DNA of 64,000 nt from Vibrio coralliirubri (GTDB lineage Bacteria > Pseudomonadota > Gammaproteobacteria > Enterobacterales > Vibrionaceae): NCBI RefSeq assembly GCF_024347375.1, contig NZ_AP025470.1, positions 806,001 to 870,000 of the forward strand, written 5' to 3'. The notes beneath the pieces are model-generated. The model ran no database searches. It saw only the letters and a program-made list of their open reading frames with translations, and was not told the origin of the DNA. The translations under genes were made by a program, and so were the position numbers. Below are positions 48,742 through 57,181 of this stretch, piece after piece; the stretch's first letter is position 1, and each line of letters opens with the position of its first letter.

Positions 48742-49443
48742 ATGTTATGTACGGTAGAAAAAATAGAACCACTTACCAGCTTTATATCCCGTGTAGTTTT
48801 GAGACCAGATCAACCATTTGATTTTAGAGCAGGGCAATACATCAACCTCAGCTTAAATTGTGGCGGAGTTCCGCTTTCCATTGCTTCTTGCCCTACTGAA
48901 GGTGAGTTTTTAGAGCTTCATATTGGTGGCTCAGAGCTGCGTAATAAAAATACCCTTGTTATGGAAGAGCTGACCAACGCTTGGCTCAGTGGCCAAAAAA
49001 TTGAAGTGAGTGAACCGAGAGGTGACGCTTGGCTCCGCAGTAAGAGCGCAAAATCTCTATTACTCATAGCCGGTGGTACTGGTATGTCATATGCGATGAG
49101 TATTTTGAGAAACAGTTTACAACATGGGTTTACACAACCGATCTACGTCTATTGGGGTGCAAAAGATATGAATAACTTGTACGTGCATGATGAGTTGGTT
49201 GATATTGCCTTGAAAAACAGAAATGTTCGTTACGTACCTATTACGGAGGTCTCAAGCTCCCCCCAATATGCGAAGCGTGGGCAGGTTCTAGAGTGTGTGA
49301 TGAATGATTTCGGGAACTTATCTGAATTCGATATCTATTTATGTGGCCCTGGCAAAATGGTTGAGTCCGCTCGGACAGAATTTTGTAAAGAGAAAGGTGT
49401 AGAGCTAGATCAACTTTATTCCGATGCATTCGCTTATTTATAA
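48742..49443 (+). CDS. luxG: LuxG flavin reductase
   Basis: A 233-residue Fre-like NAD(P)H:flavin reductase supplying FMNH2 to luciferase. ATG 48742 ([15 protein letters not shown]) matches homologues; GTG codons at 48733 and 48739 are alternatives, the first overlapping the luxE stop. [11 protein letters not shown] is the flavin-binding R-x-Y-S-type region, and [19 protein letters not shown] and [12 protein letters not shown] are the nucleotide-binding motifs. Confidence 0.95.
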   Translation: MLCTVEKIEPLTSFISRVVLRPDQPFDFRAGQYINLSLNCGGVPLSIASCPTEGEFLELHIGGSELRNKNTLVMEELTNAWLSGQKIEVSEPRGDAWLRSKSAKSLLLIAGGTGMSYAMSILRNSLQHGFTQPIYVYWGAKDMNNLYVHDELVDIALKNRNVRYVPITEVSSSPQYAKRGQVLECVMNDFGNLSEFDIYLCGPGKMVESARTEFCKEKGVELDQLYSDAFAYL

Positions 49444-49465
49444 CAACTTTCAAGGAGATGAAATT

Positions 49466-50155
49466 ATGGAGTCTACGTCACTTTTAGAAGAGTTTGGTAA
49501 TCCTCTGCAAAGAGTCGAACGGGCTATTGAGGCGCTTAAACATGGCAATGGTATCTTATTGATGGATGATGAGAACCGCGAAAATGAAGGTGACTTGATC
49601 TTTTCTGCTCAATACCTGACAGAGCAACAAATGGCGCTGATGATCAGAGAGTGTAGTGGAATCGTATGTTTGTGCCTAACTCAAGAGCGAGCGAACTGGT
49701 TGGAATTGCCTCCTATGGTGGAAGATAACCGAAGTAAAAACCAAACGGCTTTTACGGTGTCAATCGAAGCTAAAGAGGGGGTTACAACAGGAGTATCAGC
49801 AAAAGACCGTGTGACAACAGTAAAAACAGCGATCCATTTTGGTGCTCAACCGGAAGATCTTGCGAGACCGGGCCACGTTTTTCCTTTGGTTGCTAAAAGC
49901 AATGGCGTACTGGCCCGTCGAGGTCATACAGAAGGGACTGTTGACTTAATGCAGCTCGCTAACCTTGTCCCATCTGGTGTGCTTTGCGAGCTTACCAACT
50001 CAGATGGTACTATGGCAAAATTGCCTGAAACCATTGTGTTTGCGAAACTTCACAAAATGCCCGTTCTGACGATAGAAGACATTGTTGAGTATCGAAATAC
50101 ATCGTGCGACAAAAAGAATATTGTAGTGGTCAACAAATCCCGGACACCAAATTAG
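49466..50155 (+). CDS. luxH: LuxH / 3,4-dihydroxy-2-butanone 4-phosphate synthase
   Basis: A 229-residue RibB homologue making the four-carbon precursor of riboflavin, placing flavin supply inside the lux operon. AAGGAG lies 8 nt before ATG 49466. Catalytic and substrate regions are [38 protein letters not shown] and [12 protein letters not shown]. It is RibB alone, without the GTP cyclohydrolase II domain of bifunctional proteins. It ends 4 bp before IS-like sequence. No terminator with a T-run is seen. Confidence 0.94.
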   Translation: MESTSLLEEFGNPLQRVERAIEALKHGNGILLMDDENRENEGDLIFSAQYLTEQQMALMIRECSGIVCLCLTQERANWLELPPMVEDNRSKNQTAFTVSIEAKEGVTTGVSAKDRVTTVKTAIHFGAQPEDLARPGHVFPLVAKSNGVLARRGHTEGTVDLMQLANLVPSGVLCELTNSDGTMAKLPETIVFAKLHKMPVLTIEDIVEYRNTSCDKKNIVVVNKSRTPN

Positions 50156-50188
50156 GTGGTAAAGTCTCCACCATAAATGAGGTGTTCA

Positions 50189-50562
<374 letters not shown>

Positions 50563-50583
50563 ATTTGTTGACCACTACAGAAT

Positions 50584-50635
50584 GGATAACTTTTAGTAGG
50601 GAAAGAGCCCTGAACAGGATGTGAATGAATAGAAG
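50584..50635 (+). repeat. 52-bp direct repeat, right copy
   Basis: Ungapped match to 41047-41098 with 8 differences by my count, in the same orientation. It lies just after the IS3-family remnant. Confidence 0.75.
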
Positions 50636-50660
50636 CACTAAATAGGAAAGGATCAGGAAT

Positions 50661-50689
50661 AAATTGTGAAACAGGTTGTTTCACAATTT
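50661..50689. other. 29-bp perfect palindrome
   Basis: AAATTGTGAAACA and TGTTTCACAATTT flank GGT, a perfect 13-bp stem. No T-run follows on either strand. It could be an operator, an mRNA end structure, or part of mobile DNA. Confidence 0.8.
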
Positions 50690-50845
50690 AGCGACAAGCT
50701 GTTGCCAATTTGACAGCGACCAGTGGCATTACTCAGCTTTATCTAAAAGCAAATTGGCTCTAAGAAGGTTTGGGGCAAAGACGCGTTAGAAGGACCAAAA
50801 AGAAGTTATCCATTTATCACACTCTATTAGTCTTAGGGAGCATTG

Positions 50846-51397
50846 TTACTCTTCAACAAGAGCTTTGGCCACTACTGAATCGGTCGCCTTTTTTAGCATA
50901 TCAGCCATCTCTGAACTAAATGCGAGTTCAGGTCTATGCTCTGAGCGTTTAGGTATACAAAGTTGCTTGTGAAGAGAAATAAGGTTCCGTACGCTAGTAG
51001 AAAACTTAGCATTAGCCCGACAAACTAGTTTAAAAGATTGCACAGCTTCACTCTCAACCCCAGCACACCTAACTATCCCATAAAATTGAGTCTTAAGGAT
51101 GTCTTTAAAAGACTGAATCATTGCAGCAGCATCGGTTAACTCTTTGATGGATTCAGCATCAAAGAATTTTTCAGGATGCTGCGAATCTTCAATAAAGGTA
51201 TAGAGCGTATTAAGGGCATCAACCCTGCTATCGATAGAACTCTTAAGGTGTGCGATGGCAAGCTTAACGTCATCACTCATAAACTCACCAGTTGGGCTAA
51301 TCAAGTTAGTTCCAATTTCAAGGTCAATAGCTTCTGTTATTAACCGGCCTATCTCCACACTAGCTTTACCTTCAAGCGCTGCGATAATTTTACTCAT
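50846..51397 (-). CDS. Uncharacterised 183-residue protein of helicase operon
   Basis: Starts MSKIIAALEGKASVEIGRLI and is predicted mostly helical, without membrane segments or recognised motifs (two Cys near the middle, IVRCAGVESEAV and LVCRANAKF). It is the last gene of a three-gene minus-strand set, 101 bp after the helicase. I do not recognise the family. Partner function with the helicase is inferred only from adjacency. Confidence 0.65.
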   Translation of the reverse strand: MSKIIAALEGKASVEIGRLITEAIDLEIGTNLISPTGEFMSDDVKLAIAHLKSSIDSRVDALNTLYTFIEDSQHPEKFFDAESIKELTDAAAMIQSFKDILKTQFYGIVRCAGVESEAVQSFKLVCRANAKFSTSVRNLISLHKQLCIPKRSEHRPELAFSSEMADMLKKATDSVVAKALVEE

Positions 51398-51498
51398 GAC
51401 TACCCGCTGTTCTATTATTTTAAAGGTATTCTATAAACTCTGATGTGCCGCGTAGCCAAACCTTGGTTTTGACAACAACAGTCCCCACACTCATCGAA

Positions 51499-52878
51499 TC
51501 AAGAAGCCAAAAATGCCGATATTACCCGCTGCCTAAAAGTCCCGAGCCGAAGCTCATCAAGCGCGCCAAGTACGTCATCAATATTCTTCGTGCTACTTGT
51601 CGTGCTATTCCATACCAGTTTAGAACCTATTTCTTCTCGTTCTTCTAGCAACTCTTTTTCGTTTAGACGGTTGCGCTTAGTTTCAGGATCGGCTTCTGCA
51701 AACCTTTCCCACTTTGCATACATACACGACTCAGGGATATCTTGTTCAATCCTCTCGGCATACTCGATCAAGCTTTGTTCAGCAAAGGTGAATAACCACG
51801 CTTGTTGATTTGTCGCGCAGTTCACACGAAGAATTCGGCCTAAGACTTGCCTAAAATACAATTCGGTTTTGACCGAACTCATGTGGCAACATACTTGAAG
51901 ACGCGGAATATCGGTCCCTTCACTAATCATACCAACGCTAACAATCCACTGAGTGTCACTTTGTCTGTACCTTTCAATCTCAGCTAAAGGTTCTTCATGC
52001 CGATAGGTCACTATTGAGACCGATTGAGCGTACTTTTCAGAAAGTACCTTTCTAATTGTTTGTGCATGCTGAACTGATGCGGCAACAACTAACCCTCCAG
52101 CCGCTGGGGTTCGAGAGCGGATTTCTGTAAGCTTTTTGCAACCTAATCCAAGCAAGTACTCCATCGCATCTTCATTATGAATGATGCTTTGATAAGAGGT
52201 CTTAGTCTGCTTAATCATTTCTAATATTGAAGAGAAAGACTCCATCTTCTCATCGTTCGTCACGGTCAAATGCTCATTATCAACCAAAACAATCTTAGGG
52301 ACTCTGCAAACCTTATCGGCGATTGCTTGCTTCAGCGTGTATTGATAATCAACCAAAAGAATTCCATCTGGGTCGCTATACTCACCAAGAACAATCGGCA
52401 AAGAGTCCGAACGCCACGGAGTCCCTGAAAGCGCAAGAGTATACGTTGCGAGTCCTTGAATCTTTGCAAGGACTTGTTGCCCCCAAACATTCGCGTTTTC
52501 AATCTCTGAACCAGAACAATGGTGTATCTCATCGAAGACAACGAATACTCTGTGATTTCGCAGCGTCAGCCAAAACTCCTCATTTAGAAATTGAATCGAC
52601 TGATAAGTGAGAGACCGTCCAATAGAGCCTAATCCTCCATTAAAGGTACAATTAAGAATCTGTGATAAGGTTATCTTTATTCCGCTTGAAACCGTTAAAG
52701 AGGGGGATAAACACAATACAAGGTCAATCTTGTCCTCTTGCAGTAATCTTGAAGCAACCGTCGCAGCCAATACCGTTTTTCCTGCCCCAGGCGTTGCTTG
52801 GCAGAAGAAGTGCTGCTGGCTTGAGCTGTATTTATGTAACGCCTTCCCTGAGCACTCTGCTTGCCATTGCCTTAGCAC
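51499..52878 (-). CDS. DEAH-type superfamily 2 helicase
   Basis: A 459-residue SF2 ATPase with two RecA domains. Walker A is ATPGAGKTVLA near residue 31, Walker B is VVFDEIHHC near residue 115, motif III is LALSGTPWRSD, and motifs V/VI are SVGMISEGTDIP and FRQVLGRILRV. The N-terminus is short, with no nuclease or methylase domain, so it resembles the helicase parts of defence systems more than complete restriction enzymes. It overlaps the upstream gene by 7 bp. Confidence 0.85.
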   Translation of the reverse strand: MLRQWQAECSGKALHKYSSSQQHFFCQATPGAGKTVLAATVASRLLQEDKIDLVLCLSPSLTVSSGIKITLSQILNCTFNGGLGSIGRSLTYQSIQFLNEEFWLTLRNHRVFVVFDEIHHCSGSEIENANVWGQQVLAKIQGLATYTLALSGTPWRSDSLPIVLGEYSDPDGILLVDYQYTLKQAIADKVCRVPKIVLVDNEHLTVTNDEKMESFSSILEMIKQTKTSYQSIIHNEDAMEYLLGLGCKKLTEIRSRTPAAGGLVVAASVQHAQTIRKVLSEKYAQSVSIVTYRHEEPLAEIERYRQSDTQWIVSVGMISEGTDIPRLQVCCHMSSVKTELYFRQVLGRILRVNCATNQQAWLFTFAEQSLIEYAERIEQDIPESCMYAKWERFAEADPETKRNRLNEKELLEEREEIGSKLVWNSTTSSTKNIDDVLGALDELRLGTFRQRVISAFLAS

Positions 52879-53405
52879 GACGGATTGTCCTCTGAGAGTG
52901 TTTTGAGAACACTAGTTAGTACATTTACGCTGCCCAACAATTGTCCTGAATGTTCTTTTGCTTGTTCAAGAAGTGGGATTAACCTCGGTTCTAGTTCAGG
53001 AAAACGACCGCAGAGAGATTGATACTCATTAATCTCCCCTAAAACAATCTCTAGCTCACCTTTGTACTGATTGCATTCGTGTCTTAGTACCGAATAATCA
53101 GAAGCAGCGGAAAGGGTAGCCTTAGTGTTTTCTGATCCAATATAGACTTGAAGACCTTTAAATAAGTCCGTTTGAAAGTATCGTTTTTGCTGCCCCGTCC
53201 CCTCAACTCGAAGCCAATTGTTCTTAACCAAACGTAGGAGTTGACGGTAAACCTTACGACGAGCATCATCCAGATCAACATAGGAGTCATCAATGGAAAC
53301 AAATGCATCTCTTAGTTCAACAACTAAAAAACCATCCATCTCTTTTTCGATCAATAACTTGTGCATTTCATTACTGATTTTTATACAACGCTTCATGTAC
53401 TGCAT
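52872..53405 (-). CDS. Uncharacterised 177-residue wHTH/coiled-coil protein
   Basis: The first ~80 residues look like a winged helix (RRKVYRQLLRLVKNNWLRVE then KRYFQTDLFKG). The rest is helical and probably coiled coil (YKGELEIVLGEINEYQSLC). It is first in the operon, overlaps the helicase start, and begins next to the paired XRE operators. Function is unknown. Confidence 0.65.
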   Translation of the reverse strand: MQYMKRCIKISNEMHKLLIEKEMDGFLVVELRDAFVSIDDSYVDLDDARRKVYRQLLRLVKNNWLRVEGTGQQKRYFQTDLFKGLQVYIGSENTKATLSAASDYSVLRHECNQYKGELEIVLGEINEYQSLCGRFPELEPRLIPLLEQAKEHSGQLLGSVNVLTSVLKTLSEDNPSC

Positions 53406-53418
53406 ATACCATTAAAAT

Positions 53419-53435
53419 ACTAAGGATTGCTTAGT
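53419..53435. promoter_or_regulatory. XRE operator 1
   Basis: ACTAAGGATTGCTTAGT is a perfect inverted repeat with half-site ACTAAG and 5-bp spacer. It lies 14 bp upstream of the minus-strand operon start. Confidence 0.8.
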
Positions 53436-53451
53436 ATACAGAAATCGGTAA

Positions 53452-53470
53452 AACTAAGAAAATCTTAGTT
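53452..53470. promoter_or_regulatory. XRE operator 2
   Basis: AACTAAGAAAATCTTAGTT is a perfect palindrome with the same ACTAAG/CTTAGT half-sites and 5-bp spacer. Its centre is 34 bp from operator 1. It lies 28 bp upstream of the xre start. Confidence 0.82.
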
Positions 53471-53498
53471 ACGATGAGATTAGAGATATGAAACTCAA

Positions 53499-53834
53499 GT
53501 GCCATTCGAAAACCCAATTCCCGTGCGGCTCAAAGAAGCACGCAAAAAAGCAAACCTCTCTCAAAAAGCGTTGGGAGGGCGTATAGGTATGGATGAAAGC
53601 TCTGCTAGCCCTAGAATGAATCAATATGAGAAGGGTAAACATACTCCAGACGTACAAACCTTAAAGCTATTAGCCAACGAATTAGGTGTGCCGTTAAGTT
53701 ATTTCTTTTGTGAAGATGAGATTTCTGCTGAGTTAGCAGTGAACCTGAACAGGCTCTCTGAAAAGGATAAGCAGAAGGTTCTTGATATGACTGCTCGACT
53801 GATTGATGAATCGTGGGAGGGTAGTAGTTCGTAA
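53499..53834 (+). CDS. XRE-family transcriptional regulator
   Basis: A 111-residue protein from GTG 53499. The N-terminal HTH is RLKEARKKANLSQKALGGRIG then MNQYEKGKHTPDVQTLKLLA, and a short C-terminal helical region follows. It is divergent from the helicase operon, with two palindromic operators between, so autoregulation and control of the helicase operon are likely. Confidence 0.9.
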   Translation: MPFENPIPVRLKEARKKANLSQKALGGRIGMDESSASPRMNQYEKGKHTPDVQTLKLLANELGVPLSYFFCEDEISAELAVNLNRLSEKDKQKVLDMTARLIDESWEGSSS

Positions 53835-53899
53835 GCTCGTTAAGCGGTTTTAAATCAGAGCCAGTGCCGTTAGCACCAGCCCTATTAATAAATTAAGAG

Positions 53900-54364
53900 T
53901 TACTTGCTATTTAGGTAGTCCAATACAATTTCATGGTGATCTTTAGTCTTGAACTTGTTAAACACATGCTCAAGGTTGCCTGACTCGTCAATCAAGAAGC
54001 TTGTTCTTACAACGCCCATGTTTTCACGGCCCATGAACTTCTTGAGTTGCCAAACACCGTACTTCTCACACACTTCGTGTTCTTCATCGGCTAGTAGAGT
54101 GAAGTTCAGCTCTTGCTTGTTGATAAAGTTGGTCAGTTTTTTGGGGGTGTCTGGGCTTAAACCAAGTACAACAACATTGTGTGCATCTAGTTCAGCTTTC
54201 GTGTCACGCAATCCTTGAGCCTGAACGGTACAGCCAGGCGTCGAAGCGCGTGGGTAGAAGTAGAGCAGCACTTTCTTTCCTTGAAGCTCAGAGAGGGTTA
54301 CTGGGTTGCTGTCTTGGTCGTTTAATGTGAAATCTGGAGCGATTTGTCCTGCTTCGATAGCCAT
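53900..54364 (-). CDS. bcp: Island-borne full-length thiol peroxidase Bcp (replacement copy)
   Basis: A 154-residue peroxiredoxin of the BCP/PrxQ group. The peroxidatic Cys is in RASTPGCTVQAQGLRD. KKFMGRENMGVVRTSFLID and HHEIVLDYLNSK correspond to the junction and C-terminus of the chromosomal gene. It is clearly diverged from the split chromosomal copy (for example VWQLKKF against VWGEKKF). It reads toward the left on the minus strand, next to the recombination operon, and presumably restores the function lost on island insertion. Confidence 0.95.
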   Translation of the reverse strand: MAIEAGQIAPDFTLNDQDSNPVTLSELQGKKVLLYFYPRASTPGCTVQAQGLRDTKAELDAHNVVVLGLSPDTPKKLTNFINKQELNFTLLADEEHEVCEKYGVWQLKKFMGRENMGVVRTSFLIDESGNLEHVFNKFKTKDHHEIVLDYLNSK

Positions 54365-54478
54365 GGGTTATCCTTACTTTCTTTAATTTACTCTGAATCG
54401 AGCTTTGTTATTATTTCAGTGTGTAGTTTTATCTATGCTTGGTGGTGTTGTCTAGTGGTAAGTCTAAACTGAGTTTAG

Positions 54479-54967
54479 TTACTTTCTGAAGTTGCCTTCA
54501 ACGATATTATCGGGCCTTGCTTTGACTACCTTATCCATTGCTTTTTCACGCTCACTTTCATGCAGCATCTCCATGAGTTCTTGAACCACCTTTATGTGAT
54601 TAGCAGCTTGTATAGCTAATGCTTGCTCATGGCTTCTAGCTAGATCTAGATACTCCTTTTTCTTTTTATTTGCTTGAGTCTTATCGCTTTTTAGTTGTTT
54701 CACTTCCGCTTGTAATACATCAATAGGTGATTGGCTTGAGTTATCCTGAGCCGCGCGAGCTTCAAGTGATTTACTCTCCACCATGACTCGAACATCCTCA
54801 TGTCTTCGTAGTGCGCCTACCGAAAGACCTGCTTCCTTCTCAACGGTGCTATTGTTGATTTTTAGTTTGCCCTCTCGGGCTTTTTTCCTTAGCTCTCGGT
54901 TTTCTGGACTACCATCTAACAGTCGCCCTAGGGCTTTTACCAGTTTGCTTTTAGTTGCTTGTGTCAT
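54479..54967 (-). CDS. Small HTH/coiled-coil recombination accessory protein (GinD-like)
   Basis: A 162-residue basic protein. TVEKEAGLSVGALRRHEDVR near residue 42 looks like a helix-turn-helix, and VLQAEVKQLKSDKTQANKKK and following form a coiled coil. Its ATG overlaps the stop of the upstream recombinase gene by 1 bp (TAATG), so it is the fourth coupled gene of the module. By position it corresponds to GinD as I remember the GInt operon, or TnpC of Tn554-type elements. Confidence 0.7.
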   Translation of the reverse strand: MTQATKSKLVKALGRLLDGSPENRELRKKAREGKLKINNSTVEKEAGLSVGALRRHEDVRVMVESKSLEARAAQDNSSQSPIDVLQAEVKQLKSDKTQANKKKKEYLDLARSHEQALAIQAANHIKVVQELMEMLHESEREKAMDKVVKARPDNIVEGNFRK

Positions 54968-57168
54968 TACGCAGTCACTCCGAAAGGAATCAGCAGATTT
55001 TCTACTTCTTGTGGTATCTCAACAGGCTCATAACTGATATCTAAGTCATTCATAATGCGCTCGGCAGCCGTGATTTTGATATACGCTTCTGCCGCCGTTT
55101 GAGGCGTTAATTCATCATGTTCAATATCCCATAGCATATTGATTTCAGCCTCTTTGCGTGTGGCCTCGGCAAAAACGGCATCGACTATGTAGTCGTTCTT
55201 ACAGTCCACACACTCTAAAAGGTTGACTTGTGTGCGTAGACTACAACCTGTAGAAGTGCAGTAAACACCAGGGGCGACGGCATGAATGTGACGCTTTTGG
55301 TCCTGGATTTGTTTTTTCCAGTAATTGAGCGATAGCATGTCATCATCAACTTTATCTTTAAACAGGTTGTGCTTAGCCTTCATCATGTTTTTGGCAAACT
55401 CTTTACCTTTACCGCCAGCGACACGTTCTTTATTCGCCAGTTTCTTGTAGATGTTTAGATAGACCTGCGCTTTTTGAACAATCCTTTCTTCATCAATGGC
55501 GTGGACCAAGCTTTGTTTTTGCTTTCTGATTTTCTGAAATTTACTGGCGTTCTTAGCGTAATGTCTTGTCATCGCCATCGATACATGGCTGAACTGCTGC
55601 TTGAGTTGTGGAAACGCACAAAGCTCGAAGCCGATAAGGTAGTAGGCAAACGAGCGGCGCAGTTGGTGGGCTGTGAATATATAATCATCACCCACAGTAA
55701 ACGAGAGGTTAGAGTCGGAAACCTTCAAATCAATCACATCATCATTGGTTAGCGCAAGTTTCTCCCCCAGTGCGCCTTCAAACCAATCCGTAATATGGTC
55801 TCCGAGTTGGTTTTTAAGAACTGCACCACAGTCCTCTCTTACCTTATGGAAAAACGCTTGACTGTCTGGGTGGCGCTCTCTAAGTGGTTCGTGTAAAGCC
55901 TGCAATATCTCGTAAGCTTTTTTTCCGACTTCAGTAGTGACAAACTCATCTTGCTTTGACTGAGAGCCTTTGGTGGTCTTTGATAGGTCTGCATGAATAA
56001 TATGAATGGTTTGCTTAGATATAGTTTCTTCTGAGCACCCACTCGCGGTATGAAGGTGAAAGATTTCATCAGAGCGCATGCCCGTTCGAGACATTAGCGC
56101 CCAGAGGCAGCCGCCGTTGAGCTGTTTAAAAAGTGACTGAGCCTCAATTAGACTTGCTACTTCCCTTGTTCCTACCCTTAATCTTCTATCAGGGTGGAAT
56201 TTGTCGATGTAAGCACCTTTGATTTGAGGTTTGTGCTTATAGAGTAACTCAAGGGTTGCTGCTTCTGAGGGGCAGTTTATCGCTAGAAAAGCCGCTTGAA
56301 AGGCTATGACTCTTTCTCTACCAACTTCTCTTGTTTTACTTAAATACCACTTGAGTCCGCCATTTTTTAACTTTGACTCATCACTGACAAGGTATTTGGC
56401 GTACCCTTGATAGCTCTTATCAAAGTAGGTTGCAATATAATCTGATAACTTGCTCAGTTCATCTCGGATCGGGTACAGCTCGTCAACTAATGCTTCTGAT
56501 TCTTGCAGTCCCCAATAATATAATCGCTGAGGGACAACTGTGTATTGCTGGGCGTCTTTAAGAGTTAAGCCAAAATCTGATGCGTTTGTTTTTTTCGTCA
56601 GAGCAACGATAAACGGTAAGCCTTTTGACTCGATGTAAATTTTATTGAGAGCAGAATAGGTTGGTTCTCTTTCAAAATCGATATCGGTGAAATCGCTCAG
56701 CACCCAAGACTCTAATCGGTTAAAATTCAAAAACTCAAAGCTGTTGTAGCCTTCACTCAAAAGAGGTGGAATGAACTTTTTTAACACGTTGACGGTACAG
56801 TAAATGGAATCAAAAGAGTAGTATTTGGGAGAGAGCCACATCATATTCAAAGCAAGCGCCATCAATTGATTTCTAAGGTTGCGCTCCATCACTTTTCCAT
56901 TAAGCGAGAAGTCTAGTGTGGATATTTTGGTATAGTTGGGTTCAAAGAACGATTGAAGCTTTCGCCACGCATCATTGTTCCCAATTTTACCTAGTGATTC
57001 GCCAGTGACGCTAAAGCCAATATCTAGCGTTTCCAAATAATCCCAATCCCCCGACTTAATCGCAGGCCTTAATACGTCGTTCAGGTAGTTTGTGTAGCTG
57101 CCAACGTTATTTTGCGCATTTATGATGGCATTTTGTCGGGCAAGATCATGCTTAGGTAGCTTTATCAT
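54967..57168 (-). CDS. Tyrosine recombinase 3 of module (GinC-like)
   Basis: A 733-residue protein with a C-terminal phage-integrase catalytic domain: box I Arg in MSRTGMRSDEIFHLH near residue 360, a Lys-rich beta region (LSKTTKGSQSKQDE), HQLRRSFAYYLIG near residue 505 (H-x-x-R), and the Tyr in HVSMAMTRHYAKN. A Cys cluster near residue 645 (CTSTGCSLRTQVNLLECVDC) may bind zinc. It starts 13 bp after the middle recombinase gene. Confidence 0.85.
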   Translation of the reverse strand: MIKLPKHDLARQNAIINAQNNVGSYTNYLNDVLRPAIKSGDWDYLETLDIGFSVTGESLGKIGNNDAWRKLQSFFEPNYTKISTLDFSLNGKVMERNLRNQLMALALNMMWLSPKYYSFDSIYCTVNVLKKFIPPLLSEGYNSFEFLNFNRLESWVLSDFTDIDFEREPTYSALNKIYIESKGLPFIVALTKKTNASDFGLTLKDAQQYTVVPQRLYYWGLQESEALVDELYPIRDELSKLSDYIATYFDKSYQGYAKYLVSDESKLKNGGLKWYLSKTREVGRERVIAFQAAFLAINCPSEAATLELLYKHKPQIKGAYIDKFHPDRRLRVGTREVASLIEAQSLFKQLNGGCLWALMSRTGMRSDEIFHLHTASGCSEETISKQTIHIIHADLSKTTKGSQSKQDEFVTTEVGKKAYEILQALHEPLRERHPDSQAFFHKVREDCGAVLKNQLGDHITDWFEGALGEKLALTNDDVIDLKVSDSNLSFTVGDDYIFTAHQLRRSFAYYLIGFELCAFPQLKQQFSHVSMAMTRHYAKNASKFQKIRKQKQSLVHAIDEERIVQKAQVYLNIYKKLANKERVAGGKGKEFAKNMMKAKHNLFKDKVDDDMLSLNYWKKQIQDQKRHIHAVAPGVYCTSTGCSLRTQVNLLECVDCKNDYIVDAVFAEATRKEAEINMLWDIEHDELTPQTAAEAYIKITAAERIMNDLDISYEPVEIPQEVENLLIPFGVTA

Positions 57169-57181
57169 GGCAGACTCCTAA

